Made by a program: the position numbers and the translations under genes. DNA of 11,905 nt. Source: Sodalis-like endosymbiont of Proechinophthirus fluctus. GTDB taxonomy: Bacteria > Pseudomonadota > Gammaproteobacteria > Enterobacterales > Enterobacteriaceae. The number at the start of each line of letters is the position of its first letter. Position 1 is the stretch's first letter. Positions 1 through 7,662 of the stretch are shown in pieces. The stretch spans positions 1-11,905 of the forward strand of contig NZ_LECR01000022.1 of assembly GCF_001602625.1 (NCBI RefSeq), read 5' to 3'. A model generated the notes under the pieces. That model saw nothing but the letters and a program-made list of their open reading frames with translations. It ran no database searches and was not told where the DNA came from.

Positions 1-94
1 CATTTTACCCGCTGGCACCACAAAAGCCCAGAACGGGAACGGAGAAAGGCTTGCCCGACGCCGGTTGTGGCAGGTACGACACAACGTTAGAAGA
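1..94. other. Region downstream of lapB, possible edge of pyrF
   Basis: In E. coli, pyrF follows lapB on the same strand. The first three bases, read on the minus strand, form an ATG preceded by a weak purine-rich stretch (GCGGGTAAAATG), which could be the pyrF start, but no coding sequence lies inside the window to test it. No strong terminator is visible after lapB; there is only a 4-5 bp GGCT/AGCC pairing followed by a few T residues. The link to pyrF is inference from gene order. Confidence 0.25.
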
Positions 95-1264
95 TTACTG
101 GCCGTCCAGACCACGTATCGGCTTAACCGACGCCCAGGATTTACATGATGGGCAATGCCAGTACAGGCTGTGGGAAGTGAATCCGCATTTTTGGCAGCGG
201 TAACGGGGTTTAGTGTGAATCTGTTCGCCTACCATATCCCGCAACGTCTGTAAACTTTCCTTGGCGCGACCGTCTTCAGCCTCGCTGAGGTGGAAATTCA
301 TCAAACGATGAAACATGTGCATCGTCGGATTCTGACGCAATTGTTGATTGATGTAGCCCTGCGCCGCTTCCGGGCCCTGTTCACGCTCAATAATATCAGT
401 CAACAGCAGTTCTGCTGACGAGCCGGTATCTTCTTCTACGCAACGTTTGAGAAAATCTGCCCAGGCGCCCGTCTGTCCTAACGCCTGATAACAGTCCTGC
501 AGCATCGGCAGCGTTTCGCTGACCATTTCTCGATCCTGATCCAACACCCGCATTAATTCACCGACCGCGCCGGCGTAATCTTGCTGCGCCATATAAATTC
601 TAGCGCGCATGATAGATACACGCGCACTATTTTTATCTGCCGATGCCCCTTTTTTCAAAAGGGTGACGGCACGATCCATATCGTCACTGCCCATTGCCTG
701 GAGCGCCAGCTCGCAATAAAAATGGGCGATCTCCTCCCGGCGCTGCTCTACACCGAGCTTCACTAACTTTTCCGCGATGTCTATCGCCTTCGACCATTCG
801 CTGGTTGCCTGATAGATTTGCAATAGCAGGCTCAAGGCACAAAGCCGGAAATCGTCTTCGTTCACTAATTGGCTGAACATGTCTTCAGCTCGATCGTAAA
901 AGCCGGCCGCCATATAGTCACGACCAAGCTGCTGCATCGCCAATAACCGCTGCTCAAAGGTTAACGAGGTGCTCTCTATCAGCGCTTGGTGGATGCGGAT
1001 AGCGCGATCAACTTCACCACGAGAACGAAACAGGTTCCCCAGCGTTAGATGCGCCTCGACGGCGTTGCTGTCCTCTTTTAACATATCAAGGAACAGTTCT
1101 ACTGCCTTATCCTGCTGATTGGATAGCAGGAAATTCACCCCGGCCACATACTCTCTGGAAAGACGGTTCGCTTCCTGCTGATTATCCTGCTGCGCGCTCC
1201 TGTGCCCCATGTACCAGCCATAGGCGGAGGCCACGGGCAGCAACAGAAACAGCAGTTCTAACAT
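95..1264 (-). CDS. lapB: LapB, LPS assembly regulator with TPR repeats and a rubredoxin-like domain
   Basis: LapB (formerly YciM) is an inner-membrane protein facing the cytoplasm. In E. coli it acts with the protease FtsH to degrade LpxC, the committed enzyme of lipid A synthesis, and so balances LPS against phospholipid. The protein is 389 residues, the same length I recall for E. coli. Visible are an N-terminal membrane anchor (about 1-20, MLELLFLLLPVASAYGW), a long TPR array (about 35-340), and a C-terminal rubredoxin-type metal knuckle with C357-x2-C360 and C371-x2-C374. The ATG starts 6 bases after the lapA stop; its Shine-Dalgarno AAGGA sits in the last lapA codons, which suggests translational coupling. 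No lesion is seen. Its survival among pseudogenes agrees with the near-essential role of LapB in E. coli. Confidence 0.97.
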   Translation of the reverse strand: MLELLFLLLPVASAYGWYMGHRSAQQDNQQEANRLSREYVAGVNFLLSNQQDKAVELFLDMLKEDSNAVEAHLTLGNLFRSRGEVDRAIRIHQALIESTSLTFEQRLLAMQQLGRDYMAAGFYDRAEDMFSQLVNEDDFRLCALSLLLQIYQATSEWSKAIDIAEKLVKLGVEQRREEIAHFYCELALQAMGSDDMDRAVTLLKKGASADKNSARVSIMRARIYMAQQDYAGAVGELMRVLDQDREMVSETLPMLQDCYQALGQTGAWADFLKRCVEEDTGSSAELLLTDIIEREQGPEAAQGYINQQLRQNPTMHMFHRLMNFHLSEAEDGRAKESLQTLRDMVGEQIHTKPRYRCQKCGFTSHSLYWHCPSCKSWASVKPIRGLDGQ

Positions 1265-1270
1265 AATGCG

Positions 1271-1591
1271 TTATTCCTTAGGCGCAACGACTGGTGGGGT
1301 ACGAGTGGGGACGGAGGGAATTGCTTCCACCGGCGCAGGCTGCTGTTCGAGCCGTTTCACTTTGCGCTCGGCCCGCATCAGCGCTACACGAGTGCGCAGA
1401 CAAAACAAGCCGCAAATGACCCAGCCGATGACAAAGCCGGCGGCAAACAGTGAAGTGAGCAAGGTTGATACCCGAAATTGATTCTGAGCCAGTAGATAGT
1501 TGAAGGTCACTACCTGATCGTTGTGCGCGCCAAAGGTAACGGAGATGATAAAAATCACCAGCACTAACAAAATTATCAGAACGTATTTCAC
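1271..1591 (-). CDS. lapA: LapA, small inner-membrane partner of LapB
   Basis: LapA (YciS) is a two-pass inner-membrane protein cotranscribed with LapB and associated with the LPS assembly machinery. The product is 106 residues (102 in E. coli, from memory). Visible are TM1 (about 2-21, KYVLIILLVLVIFIISVTFG), a short periplasmic loop with the family stretch NDQVVTFNYLLAQ, TM2 (about 43-65), then a charged, probably coiled-coil cytoplasmic segment (RAERKVKRLEQQ) and a proline-rich tail. The start is GTG at 1591-1589; AGGA lies 6 bases upstream. An ATG two bases further upstream is out of frame and is followed at once by TGA. The E. coli operon is heat-shock controlled, but I find no convincing sigma-32 promoter here. 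Intact. Confidence 0.95.
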   Translation of the reverse strand: MKYVLIILLVLVIFIISVTFGAHNDQVVTFNYLLAQNQFRVSTLLTSLFAAGFVIGWVICGLFCLRTRVALMRAERKVKRLEQQPAPVEAIPSVPTRTPPVVAPKE

Positions 1592-1663
1592 ATGATTTCC
1601 TGCAAGCTGTATTAGTCTTATGTTCAGACTGTTAGCCTATCTGACACAGTAAAATTACCGTTG

Positions 1664-1687
1664 CTCGGGGAGTTCCATTCCCTCCCG
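1664..1687. other. Weak inverted repeat upstream of lapA
   Basis: A GGGAG/CTCCC inverted repeat with a loop of about 9 bases lies upstream of lapA, near where the 3' end of pgpB would be in E. coli. It has no adjoining T tract, so it is not a standard terminator. It may be chance, or a remnant of the pgpB-lapA junction. No -35/-10 pair upstream of lapA stands out. Confidence 0.2.
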
Positions 1688-1779
1688 GCGGCAATAAATG
1701 CACATACTGAATAACTACTATAGGGCCGGCGCAGGAAAAACCCAACCGCTGGCGGCACTTTTCTCTTTGCCGGCTAAGC

Positions 1780-2121
1780 TTAATCACCCGCCTGCAGTTT
1801 CATTAACTGCGCGAACGAATATTCAGTGCTTCTTTCTATATCGGGGTCAGCGTACTCGCCGCCGTTACGTTTTTCAATTTCAACTATTGAATTTCCCTTT
1901 TTTGTTCGCTGTCCGCTGGGTTGTGTGCAACGCAAGCTTAAAAGAAAGCACCACAAACAACGGTTAATGGCATACTCAGTTGCACAATTTGTCGCCAATT
2001 AAACACAAAAATCCAGTCATAGTGTAAATTTATGGCAAAATAACCCCAGAAGATTCCGAACGATACCCCTAGCGGAAGACTAGTCAAACACCGCAGCAGG
2101 CAGTAGGATGCGCGTCATCAT
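1780..2121 (-). pseudogene. Degraded small membrane protein gene, unrecognised, divergent from ribA
   Basis: I do not recognise this protein. On the minus strand an ATG ATG at 2121-2116 opens [13 protein letters not shown] and then hits TAG. The next frame continues at once with a strongly hydrophobic sequence (PLGVSFGIFWGYFAINL, then HYDWIFVFNWRQIVQLS, then MPLTVVCGAFF), followed by TAA and the polar run ACVAHNPADSEQKREIQ before TAG at 1886-1884. The original frame then resumes with a charged tail (IEKRNGGEYADPDIERS, then QLMKLQAGD) ending at TAA 1782-1780. First and last parts share a frame, so two compensating indels plus one nonsense change would restore about 113 codons. The inferred product has two membrane spans and a charged C-terminal tail. 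Against it: no Shine-Dalgarno precedes 2121, and the start overlaps the ribA leader. It does not resemble PgpB, having none of the PAP2 motifs. Confidence 0.42.
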
Positions 2122-2128
2122 TGGATTT

Positions 2129-2136
2129 TGGAGAGT
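2129..2136 (+). promoter_or_regulatory. ribA ribosome binding site, decides the start
   Basis: GGAG at 2130-2133 lies 6 bases before the ATG at 2140. This supports the start giving MQLKRVAEA, as in E. coli RibA, over the in-frame TTG at 2128, which would overlap the Shine-Dalgarno and add four residues. I see no FMN riboswitch in the leader; in enterobacteria that element belongs to ribB. No clear -35/-10 pair stands out between 1980 and 2110. Confidence 0.8.
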
Positions 2137-2139
2137 AAT

Positions 2140-2739
2140 ATGCAGCTTAAACGTGTGGCAGAGGCTAACCTGCCGACTCCCTGGGGAGATTTCTTAATGG
2201 TTGGCTTCGAGGAAATCGCCACTGGGCACGACCATCTGGCGCTAGTATATGGCGATATTACCGGTCGGGCTCCGGTGTTATCGCGAGTCCATTCCGAGTG
2301 CCTTACCGGTGATGCGCTGTTCAGCCTGCGCTGCGATTGCGGCTTCCAGCTGGAGGCAGCGCTGAGCCATATCGCCGAGGAAGGGTGCGGCATTTTGCTC
2401 TACCACCGCCAGGAAGGCCGCAATATCGGCCTGATAAACAAAATTCGCGCCTATACCCTGCAGGATCTGGGCGCCGATACGGTCGAAGCCAACCACCAGC
2501 TCGGCTTTGCCGCCGACGAGCGGGATTTCACCCTGTGCGCCGACATGTTCAAATTATTAGGCGTGGAAAGAGTGCGTTTATTGACTAACAACCCAAAAAA
2601 GATAGATATTCTGACCGAGGCGGGCATTAATATCAGCGAACGCATGCCGCTTATCGTTGGCCGCAACCCGAAAAATGCCCGCTATCTGGATACTAAGGTT
2701 GTCAAAATGGGCCACTTGCTCAACGACCCCGCTAAATAA
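2140..2739 (+). CDS. ribA: GTP cyclohydrolase II (RibA)
   Basis: RibA opens the imidazole ring of GTP, releasing formate and pyrophosphate, to give 2,5-diamino-6-ribosylamino-4(3H)-pyrimidinone 5'-phosphate, the first committed intermediate of riboflavin synthesis; it is cytosolic. The product is 199 residues, close to the 196 of E. coli. The zinc ligands are in place: C54 ([11 protein letters not shown]) and C65/C67 ([10 protein letters not shown]). The nucleotide-binding stretch [11 protein letters not shown] and the C-terminal LLTNNPKK and LIVGRNP blocks are present. No frameshift or stop is seen. It is convergent with the ruined acnA, as in E. coli, and divergent from lapA. Intact riboflavin genes would suit a symbiont that must make its own flavins. 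Confidence 0.97.
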   Translation: MQLKRVAEANLPTPWGDFLMVGFEEIATGHDHLALVYGDITGRAPVLSRVHSECLTGDALFSLRCDCGFQLEAALSHIAEEGCGILLYHRQEGRNIGLINKIRAYTLQDLGADTVEANHQLGFAADERDFTLCADMFKLLGVERVRLLTNNPKKIDILTEAGINISERMPLIVGRNPKNARYLDTKVVKMGHLLNDPAK

Positions 2740-3039
2740 ATAGGAACCGCCGATCGCGGTAAGGATGACCGACTGCGGCACGCAGCGTAAGAGCCGGTGC
2801 TAACGGTAATAACAGTTGCAGGTTGCCATTCAACCCGTGCCTTCGGTAAGCGACAGACGGGCGTTGCCCGTTTCTCCCTCCCCTGGGTCGCCTGGACCCG
2901 CTTCTCGCCACAACGTCCCCGGGGTAATCGCGCATTATCCATAAATGGATTTAGATACTTAGATATAAATACGATTAACGGATTGTCTGTGTGGAGAAAA
3001 TATTCACAGCGTGCATAACTACAGTGGTGGTGTATAGCG
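2740..3039. other. ribA downstream region, no gene recognised, two hairpins
   Basis: No frame here gives a convincing protein, although a minus-strand frame around 2925-2935 reads MRDYPGDVVA, a weak echo of a PAP2 end motif. Two G+C-rich stems are close together: 2855-2862 pairing with 2866-2873 (core ACGGGC-GTT-GCCCGT, 8 bp with one G-T pair), and 2885-2889 pairing with 2895-2899 (GGGTC/GACCC, 5-base loop). The first ends in three T residues and could be a weak ribA terminator. From 2941 to 3000 the sequence becomes A+T-rich with no pattern I can name. Confidence 0.35.
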
Positions 3040-3400
3040 CTATGGCCGGCTGCTGGTGAATACCGGTTTCAAGCCGCAATGGACAGTCAAGCGCATCCAT
3101 AGCCGGCCCACGCGGTTATCTAGTTGTAGCCTGCCTCTGGGATCCCCTGGTGAAAAGACCAACTGCCAATATTTACCTTCATCGCGCAACCAAACGAGGA
3201 TGGCTGCCTCTTTTCCCTCACCAGAGAGGATATCGTTTCTGCGCGGTTAACAAAGGTATCCGAACGGATTATTTCATAGAAATCAGGATTCAGCATATGC
3301 TCCTACCCATCCCAATCCCTGCAGCGCCGTATTGCGCTGTACAGGCTGCGTTTCCTTTTTCCAGATCCATAAGAGCCATTGTGCCTTCCTCCTTGCCCAT
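3040..3400 (-). pseudogene. Degraded gene of about 120 codons, unrecognised
   Basis: I cannot name this product. An ATG at 3400-3398 has an excellent Shine-Dalgarno (AGGAG, 6 bases upstream) and opens MGKEEGTMALMDLEKGNAAC, ending at TGA 3292-3290. A second frame starts at ATG 3296 (LNPDFYEIIRSDTFVNRAETISSLVRE), and a third carries on with EAAILVWLRDEGKYWQLVF, then SPGDPRGRLQLDNRVGRLW and MRLTVHCGLKPVF to TAG 3042-3040. The span is 361 bases; two one-base deletions would explain the frame order and restore 363 bases, 120 residues. A soluble alpha/beta protein with a WLRDxGxYWQL core is suggested. Alternatively the first part is a separate small gene coupled to the second through the overlapping ATGCTGA. 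There is no counterpart between acnA and ribA in E. coli, so it was acquired or is lineage specific. Confidence 0.5.
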
Positions 3401-3538
3401 GTGATTCTCCTGGGTGTACTCCCCTCTTAATCCGCCTTCAAGATTGAATGCGTTACGGCGTTACACCGCCGCAGGCATGCATTTGCGCTGCTCAAGACCG
3501 CGGCCCGCCGGGTGATACTTAGGCGACGTTAATCGCTA
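3401..3538. other. Spacer between acnA remnant and the unrecognised gene
   Basis: This is presumably the leader and promoter region of the gene starting at 3400, but I see no clear -35/-10 pair on the minus strand. GCGTTAC occurs twice, 8 bases apart, near 3450-3465. Nothing else is recognised. Confidence 0.25.
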
Positions 3539-4524
3539 TCAGCAATGGCATCTGCGGTGCCTTTCCGGCTGTTTCAAGACCGGGTCTCCCACCGGTTCAT
3601 TAAGCATATTGCGGATCACATAGTGCAAGATACTGTCATGACGGTAGTAGAGTAGGTCAGCTCAATATCGATACGGCAGAGCGCATCGATGGCATTGCGA
3701 CGCCCGTCGGTCTAGGTAAAGCACCGGTACTTCGCAGCCCGGTTTGTGTGCCGATAGATCGGGGATGTCGATGGTTTTATCGCCGCTCAAGCCCAGCGTC
3801 TTACGGGTTTCGCCGTGGGGAAATTCCAGCGGAAAAATCTCCATCCCGATAAGGTCGGAGCGATGGATCCGCTCAAAGCTTTCAGCCATCACCACCCGGG
3901 ATCCCCCCAGCAGTAGCAGTCCATTAGTGACCCAATCTCGTCTGAAGCCTGAACTTTATTCTTTCGGAAATGATCGCCAACGGGACCTACTCTGCGGCGC
4001 AGCGCATGGCAGCATTGTAAATCGCCAACGCCTCTCCTAACGGGATATGACGAGTATTAACACCCCTTTGATGTACGGCACCATTTCGTTTTACGAATGC
4101 GAATATTGGCGAAGGTGCCGTACATCATCACTTCATGATTGCCGCGCTGCGAACCCGTAGGGAGTTGAAATCCTCTGTGCTTACGCCATGTTGCTGAAAA
4201 TAGAATAGTGTCCCGCCGGCGGTCTGTCTATCTTAATTATTGCCCGCCGGTGAAACATGGTCGGTAGTCACCGAACCCTCAGTATAGCCAAAATTAGAGC
4301 TACGCGGATATTCTTAACTGTGGTTTCAGCTGATGCAACATATCTTCAAAAAAACAGTGTCAAGCGAATATAGGTAGAATTCGGCTGCCGATGGTATATC
4401 GGGGCACGGTTGATCGCGGATATTGCGCCAGTCACGGTTGCCGGTGAAGACTTCCCTGCATTCTTTGTGAAACATGGTGCTGTTGACTAGAGCGACCCTC
4501 CTGGGCGATTTTCTCCGAGCTGGG

Positions 4525-4554
4525 CCAAATATCGCGTAACCAAATATCGCGTAA
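4525..4554. repeat. 15-bp tandem duplication inside acnA
   Basis: A 15-base unit (CCAAATATCGCGTAA) occurs twice head to tail, at 4525-4539 and 4540-4554. On the coding (minus) strand it repeats five codons in frame, giving YLRDIWLRDIWPSS where E. coli AcnA has YLKDIWPS. By itself it would not break the frame. Confidence 0.95.
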
Positions 4555-4830
4555 ATAGACCGGATTGCCATCGGTTCCTCTGTCTAGAGAATCATCGCTG
4601 ATATTAATCAGCATAATTGCCTGTCAGTGCATACGCTACCACCAGCGGGTGGATACGCCCCATCGAAACTATGGCTACCGGAAAGCACTGCACCGACGGC
4701 CAGATCGCCGGCTTTGATCGCGGCTTCGATACTGGGTTTAAGTGGGCTGGAGTTGACAATGCAGATGGTACACCGTAGCCCACCAAATTGAACCCTAACT
4801 GGTTAAGGTAAGGTGTCAAGCTCGTCCACT

Positions 4831-4876
4831 ATCAGAATATTGGCGTTGGAGGTATCAGAATATTGGCGTTGGAGGT
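4831..4876. repeat. 23-bp tandem duplication inside acnA, frameshifting
   Basis: A 23-base unit (starting ATCAGAATATTGGCG) occurs twice head to tail, at 4831-4853 and 4854-4876. On the minus strand the frame reads PITSCTNTSNANIL, then enters the second copy out of frame (IPPTPIF) and meets TGA. It lies just after the cysteine of the aconitase SCTNTSN motif, a [4Fe-4S] ligand. Since 23 is not a multiple of three, it is inactivating by itself. Confidence 0.95.
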
Positions 4877-5270
4877 ATTGGTACAGGACGTAATAGGAGC
4901 GATCACCACCGTGCCCTGATCCAGCTGTGGTAATTTTCGCCGTCCAGCTCAAACGGAAGTGCGATCGGCGCGGCACGTTTGTCCAACGCCAGTTCGTCGC
5001 TGGCTCTGAACGCCCTCCGACACGGCCGGCAACGCTACGCGATCCTGGGGAGGCTGGAAGACCGGCTACATTCGCTACGACGCTTACCGTCGAGCTCCAG
5101 TATACTGGTAAAACTGGTTTGTCACCTGTCTGACAACACAGGCCCTGCTGTTTGAGTAGTCCTCTACCAGAGCGATCTGCTCTTCGCTGCACGCGGTAAG
5201 GCGTAGGCGTAGACAGTCAAGCGTTATGGTATCCACCGGAAAGAATCCACAGAGATCGCACATTAGCTCC

Positions 5271-5304
5271 GTATTCCGGGCGCTATAGTATTCCGGGCGC
5301 TATA
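5271..5304. repeat. 17-bp tandem duplication inside acnA, frameshifting
   Basis: A 17-base unit (GTATTCCGGGCGCTATA) occurs twice head to tail, at 5271-5287 and 5288-5304. It corresponds to the NMSPEYGA region of AcnA and shifts the frame. Confidence 0.95.
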
Positions 5305-6162
5305 TTGGTGATGATATCCCACCCCGATCCGACAGCGGCAATACATATCTAGTCCTCCGTCGCCATAAAATTCAACAAATTTGCCGATTACGTCATGCTG
5401 ACGTAGCACTTGCGTCACGGTTAGCACCAAATCGGCCGCGATAGTACCCTCCTTGAACTTACCTGTCAATTTAAATCCTACCATATTTGGAATCAGCATC
5501 AATACCGGCTGGCTGAGCATGGCTACCTCCGCCTCAATCCCACTACGCATCAACCCAACACCTCTAACCAGTTGACCATAGTGGCATGGTAGTCGGTGCC
5601 GACCAGCGTATACAGATAGGATATTTCTTGCCTATTCCGCTTTTCCTGCACGGTCTTGGCTAAGTATTCCAGATTGACTGATGACAGAGACATTTTTCCA
5701 GTGGCACCATGCGAAACCGGCTGAAAGCATTATGCCCCCAGCGCAGGGAAAGGGAGGTGTAACGCTCCAGATTACACGATATTTCCAAGTGATTATTCCG
5801 CATAAGCCTCTTCACTATTCCCCTAACCGTTTCATCACCTCACACATATCCGCCAGGTCCAGGTCTCCACCGCAGTCGGCACATCAGTAAAATTCTGATC
5901 AATACCAGTGCTGGGCGATAGGCGATTTTGCCCTCAGCATGGGCAATTTTCAGCCAGCCCGCAACCTCGCGCAAATCCGCCTCAGTGACGATGACACTAT
6001 CCTGGTGACACAGCAGATTTTCCAGCAGCACTTTCATGGAGTTGGGCAGTTTGTCGATAGGATCGATATGTTCTTCCGCCCGCGCTAGATTGAAAAATGG
6101 TAGGTTTTATGGTGCGCGGTGAACTACTGGTCTCTGTTTGCTTCTTTAATTGATGACGACAT

Positions 6163-6483
6163 AACTCCTCTAACTAAATTATTATTATAATAATCCAATA
6201 CTTATTGATGTAATTATTTAAAGATAGTACAAATAACCCGCAAATTTTTCATAACATCGAGGGATTATTGCTGCGTTGAGTATAATCATGAGATGCAGTC
6301 ATGCTGCCACGTCAGGCGCTCGGAACAGCCTCCGATAGCGCTGCGAGAGCGATAACATCGGACACTGCGGCTATTCGCGCAAACACAACCAAGACATTAG
6401 CGCGGCTAGACGACAACGGGACATGGCCTGCAGCTGTGTCTTCCCAACTGGGGCGACGACGATGGGCAGGCCAAGATGTGCAG
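6163..6483. other. cysB-acnA intergenic region
   Basis: In E. coli this gap holds tiny genes (ymiA, yciX); I find no recognisable remnant of either. The part next to acnA (6170-6250) is very A+T-rich and should hold the old acnA promoter. An imperfect inverted repeat at 6332-6361 (CCGAT/ATCGG outside, CGCT/AGCG inside) may be a decayed cysB terminator, but it lacks a T tract on either strand. Confidence 0.35.
6184..6213 (-). promoter_or_regulatory. Possible former acnA promoter
   Basis: On the minus strand TATAAT (6189-6184) is an exact -10 hexamer and TTACAT (6213-6208) is a possible -35 at 18-base spacing, about 20 bases before the acnA start. The region is so A+T-rich that chance matches are likely. 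Family knowledge says E. coli acnA responds to SoxRS; I do not see a clear SoxS box. Confidence 0.3.
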
Positions 6484-7464
<981 letters not shown>

Positions 7465-7617
7465 TTGCTTATCCTGACGAATATCCTGAACCTGACGCGC
7501 GGTGAGATGCCACCGAGCGGCGACTAACCAGGTTCCGCGAAAGCGCTTAAAAGCGTTGGTTATGACTAATATTATTTAATCATAAAAAAAACACTTAATA
7601 TCAATTAATTATCAATT
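7465..7617. other. Former cysB leader and promoter region
   Basis: This stretch lies between the topA terminator and the dead cysB. The topA-proximal half is very A+T-rich (TATGAT and several TTGATA-like words on the minus strand) and probably held the cysB promoter, but no pair has good spacing. A nested inverted repeat at 7526-7561 (AACCA/TGGTT outside, CGCTT/AAGCG inside) sits in the leader. Three TCAGG words occur just before the ribosome binding site. Confidence 0.35.
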
Positions 7618-7642
7618 AAAAAAGCCAACCACAAGGCTGGCT
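7618..7642 (-). terminator. Rho-independent terminator of topA
   Basis: On the minus strand AGCCAGCC (7642-7635), loop TTGT, then GGTTGGCT (7630-7623) form an 8-bp stem with one G-T pair, directly followed by a run of six T residues. It starts 20 bases after the topA stop. This is the best-formed terminator in the window. Confidence 0.88.
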
Positions 7643-7662
7643 TCTTCGTGACGACAACACCA

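Larger units (their letters stand above)
3539..6162 (-). pseudogene. acnA: Aconitate hydratase A, degraded
   Basis: AcnA is the stress-induced [4Fe-4S] aconitase interconverting citrate and isocitrate. Remnants cover almost the full 891-residue E. coli protein in order: MSSSIKEANRDQ then TAG (6162-6124); MKVLLENLLCHQDS and GWLKIAHAEGKIAYRPA (from 6037); [20 protein letters not shown] and [11 protein letters not shown] (5553-5350); PITSCTNTSN (about 4880-4910); PYLNQLGFNLVGYG, then GRIHPLVVAYALTGN (4819-4625); NPVYLRDIW (about 4560); VMAESFERIHRSDLIGM and FPHGETRKTLGLSG (3895-3770); YYRHDSILHYVIRNML (about 3640-3600). Frameshifts and stops are too many to repair. Three short tandem duplications lie inside. 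The Shine-Dalgarno GAGGAG is only two bases from the ATG. An intact acnB elsewhere would normally cover the reaction, but it is not visible here. Confidence 0.97.

Noticed and set aside
1592..1700. Sigma-32 promoter for lapA
   Set aside because: Expected from E. coli, but no CTTGAA and CCCCAT pair with proper spacing is present.
2128..2139. TTG start for ribA at 2128
   Set aside because: It would lie on the Shine-Dalgarno; the ATG at 2140 matches the family N-terminus exactly.
2000..2139. FMN riboswitch upstream of ribA
   Set aside because: No recognisable RFN-element consensus is seen, and in enterobacteria this element sits upstream of ribB.
2925..2945. Minus-strand MRDYPGDVVA, resembling the PAP2 end motif (HxxxD), as a possible displaced pgpB remnant
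   Set aside because: The flanking sequence in all three frames is hydrophilic, with no membrane spans and no KxxxxxxRP or PSGH motif; the match is too short and on the wrong side of ribA.
4803..5192. A minus-strand frame of 129 codons
   Set aside because: It is an out-of-frame reading of acnA; only short pieces match AcnA.
6329..6361. Inverted repeat as a cysB terminator
   Set aside because: The pairing is interrupted and no T tract follows on the minus strand, so it was left as a note only.
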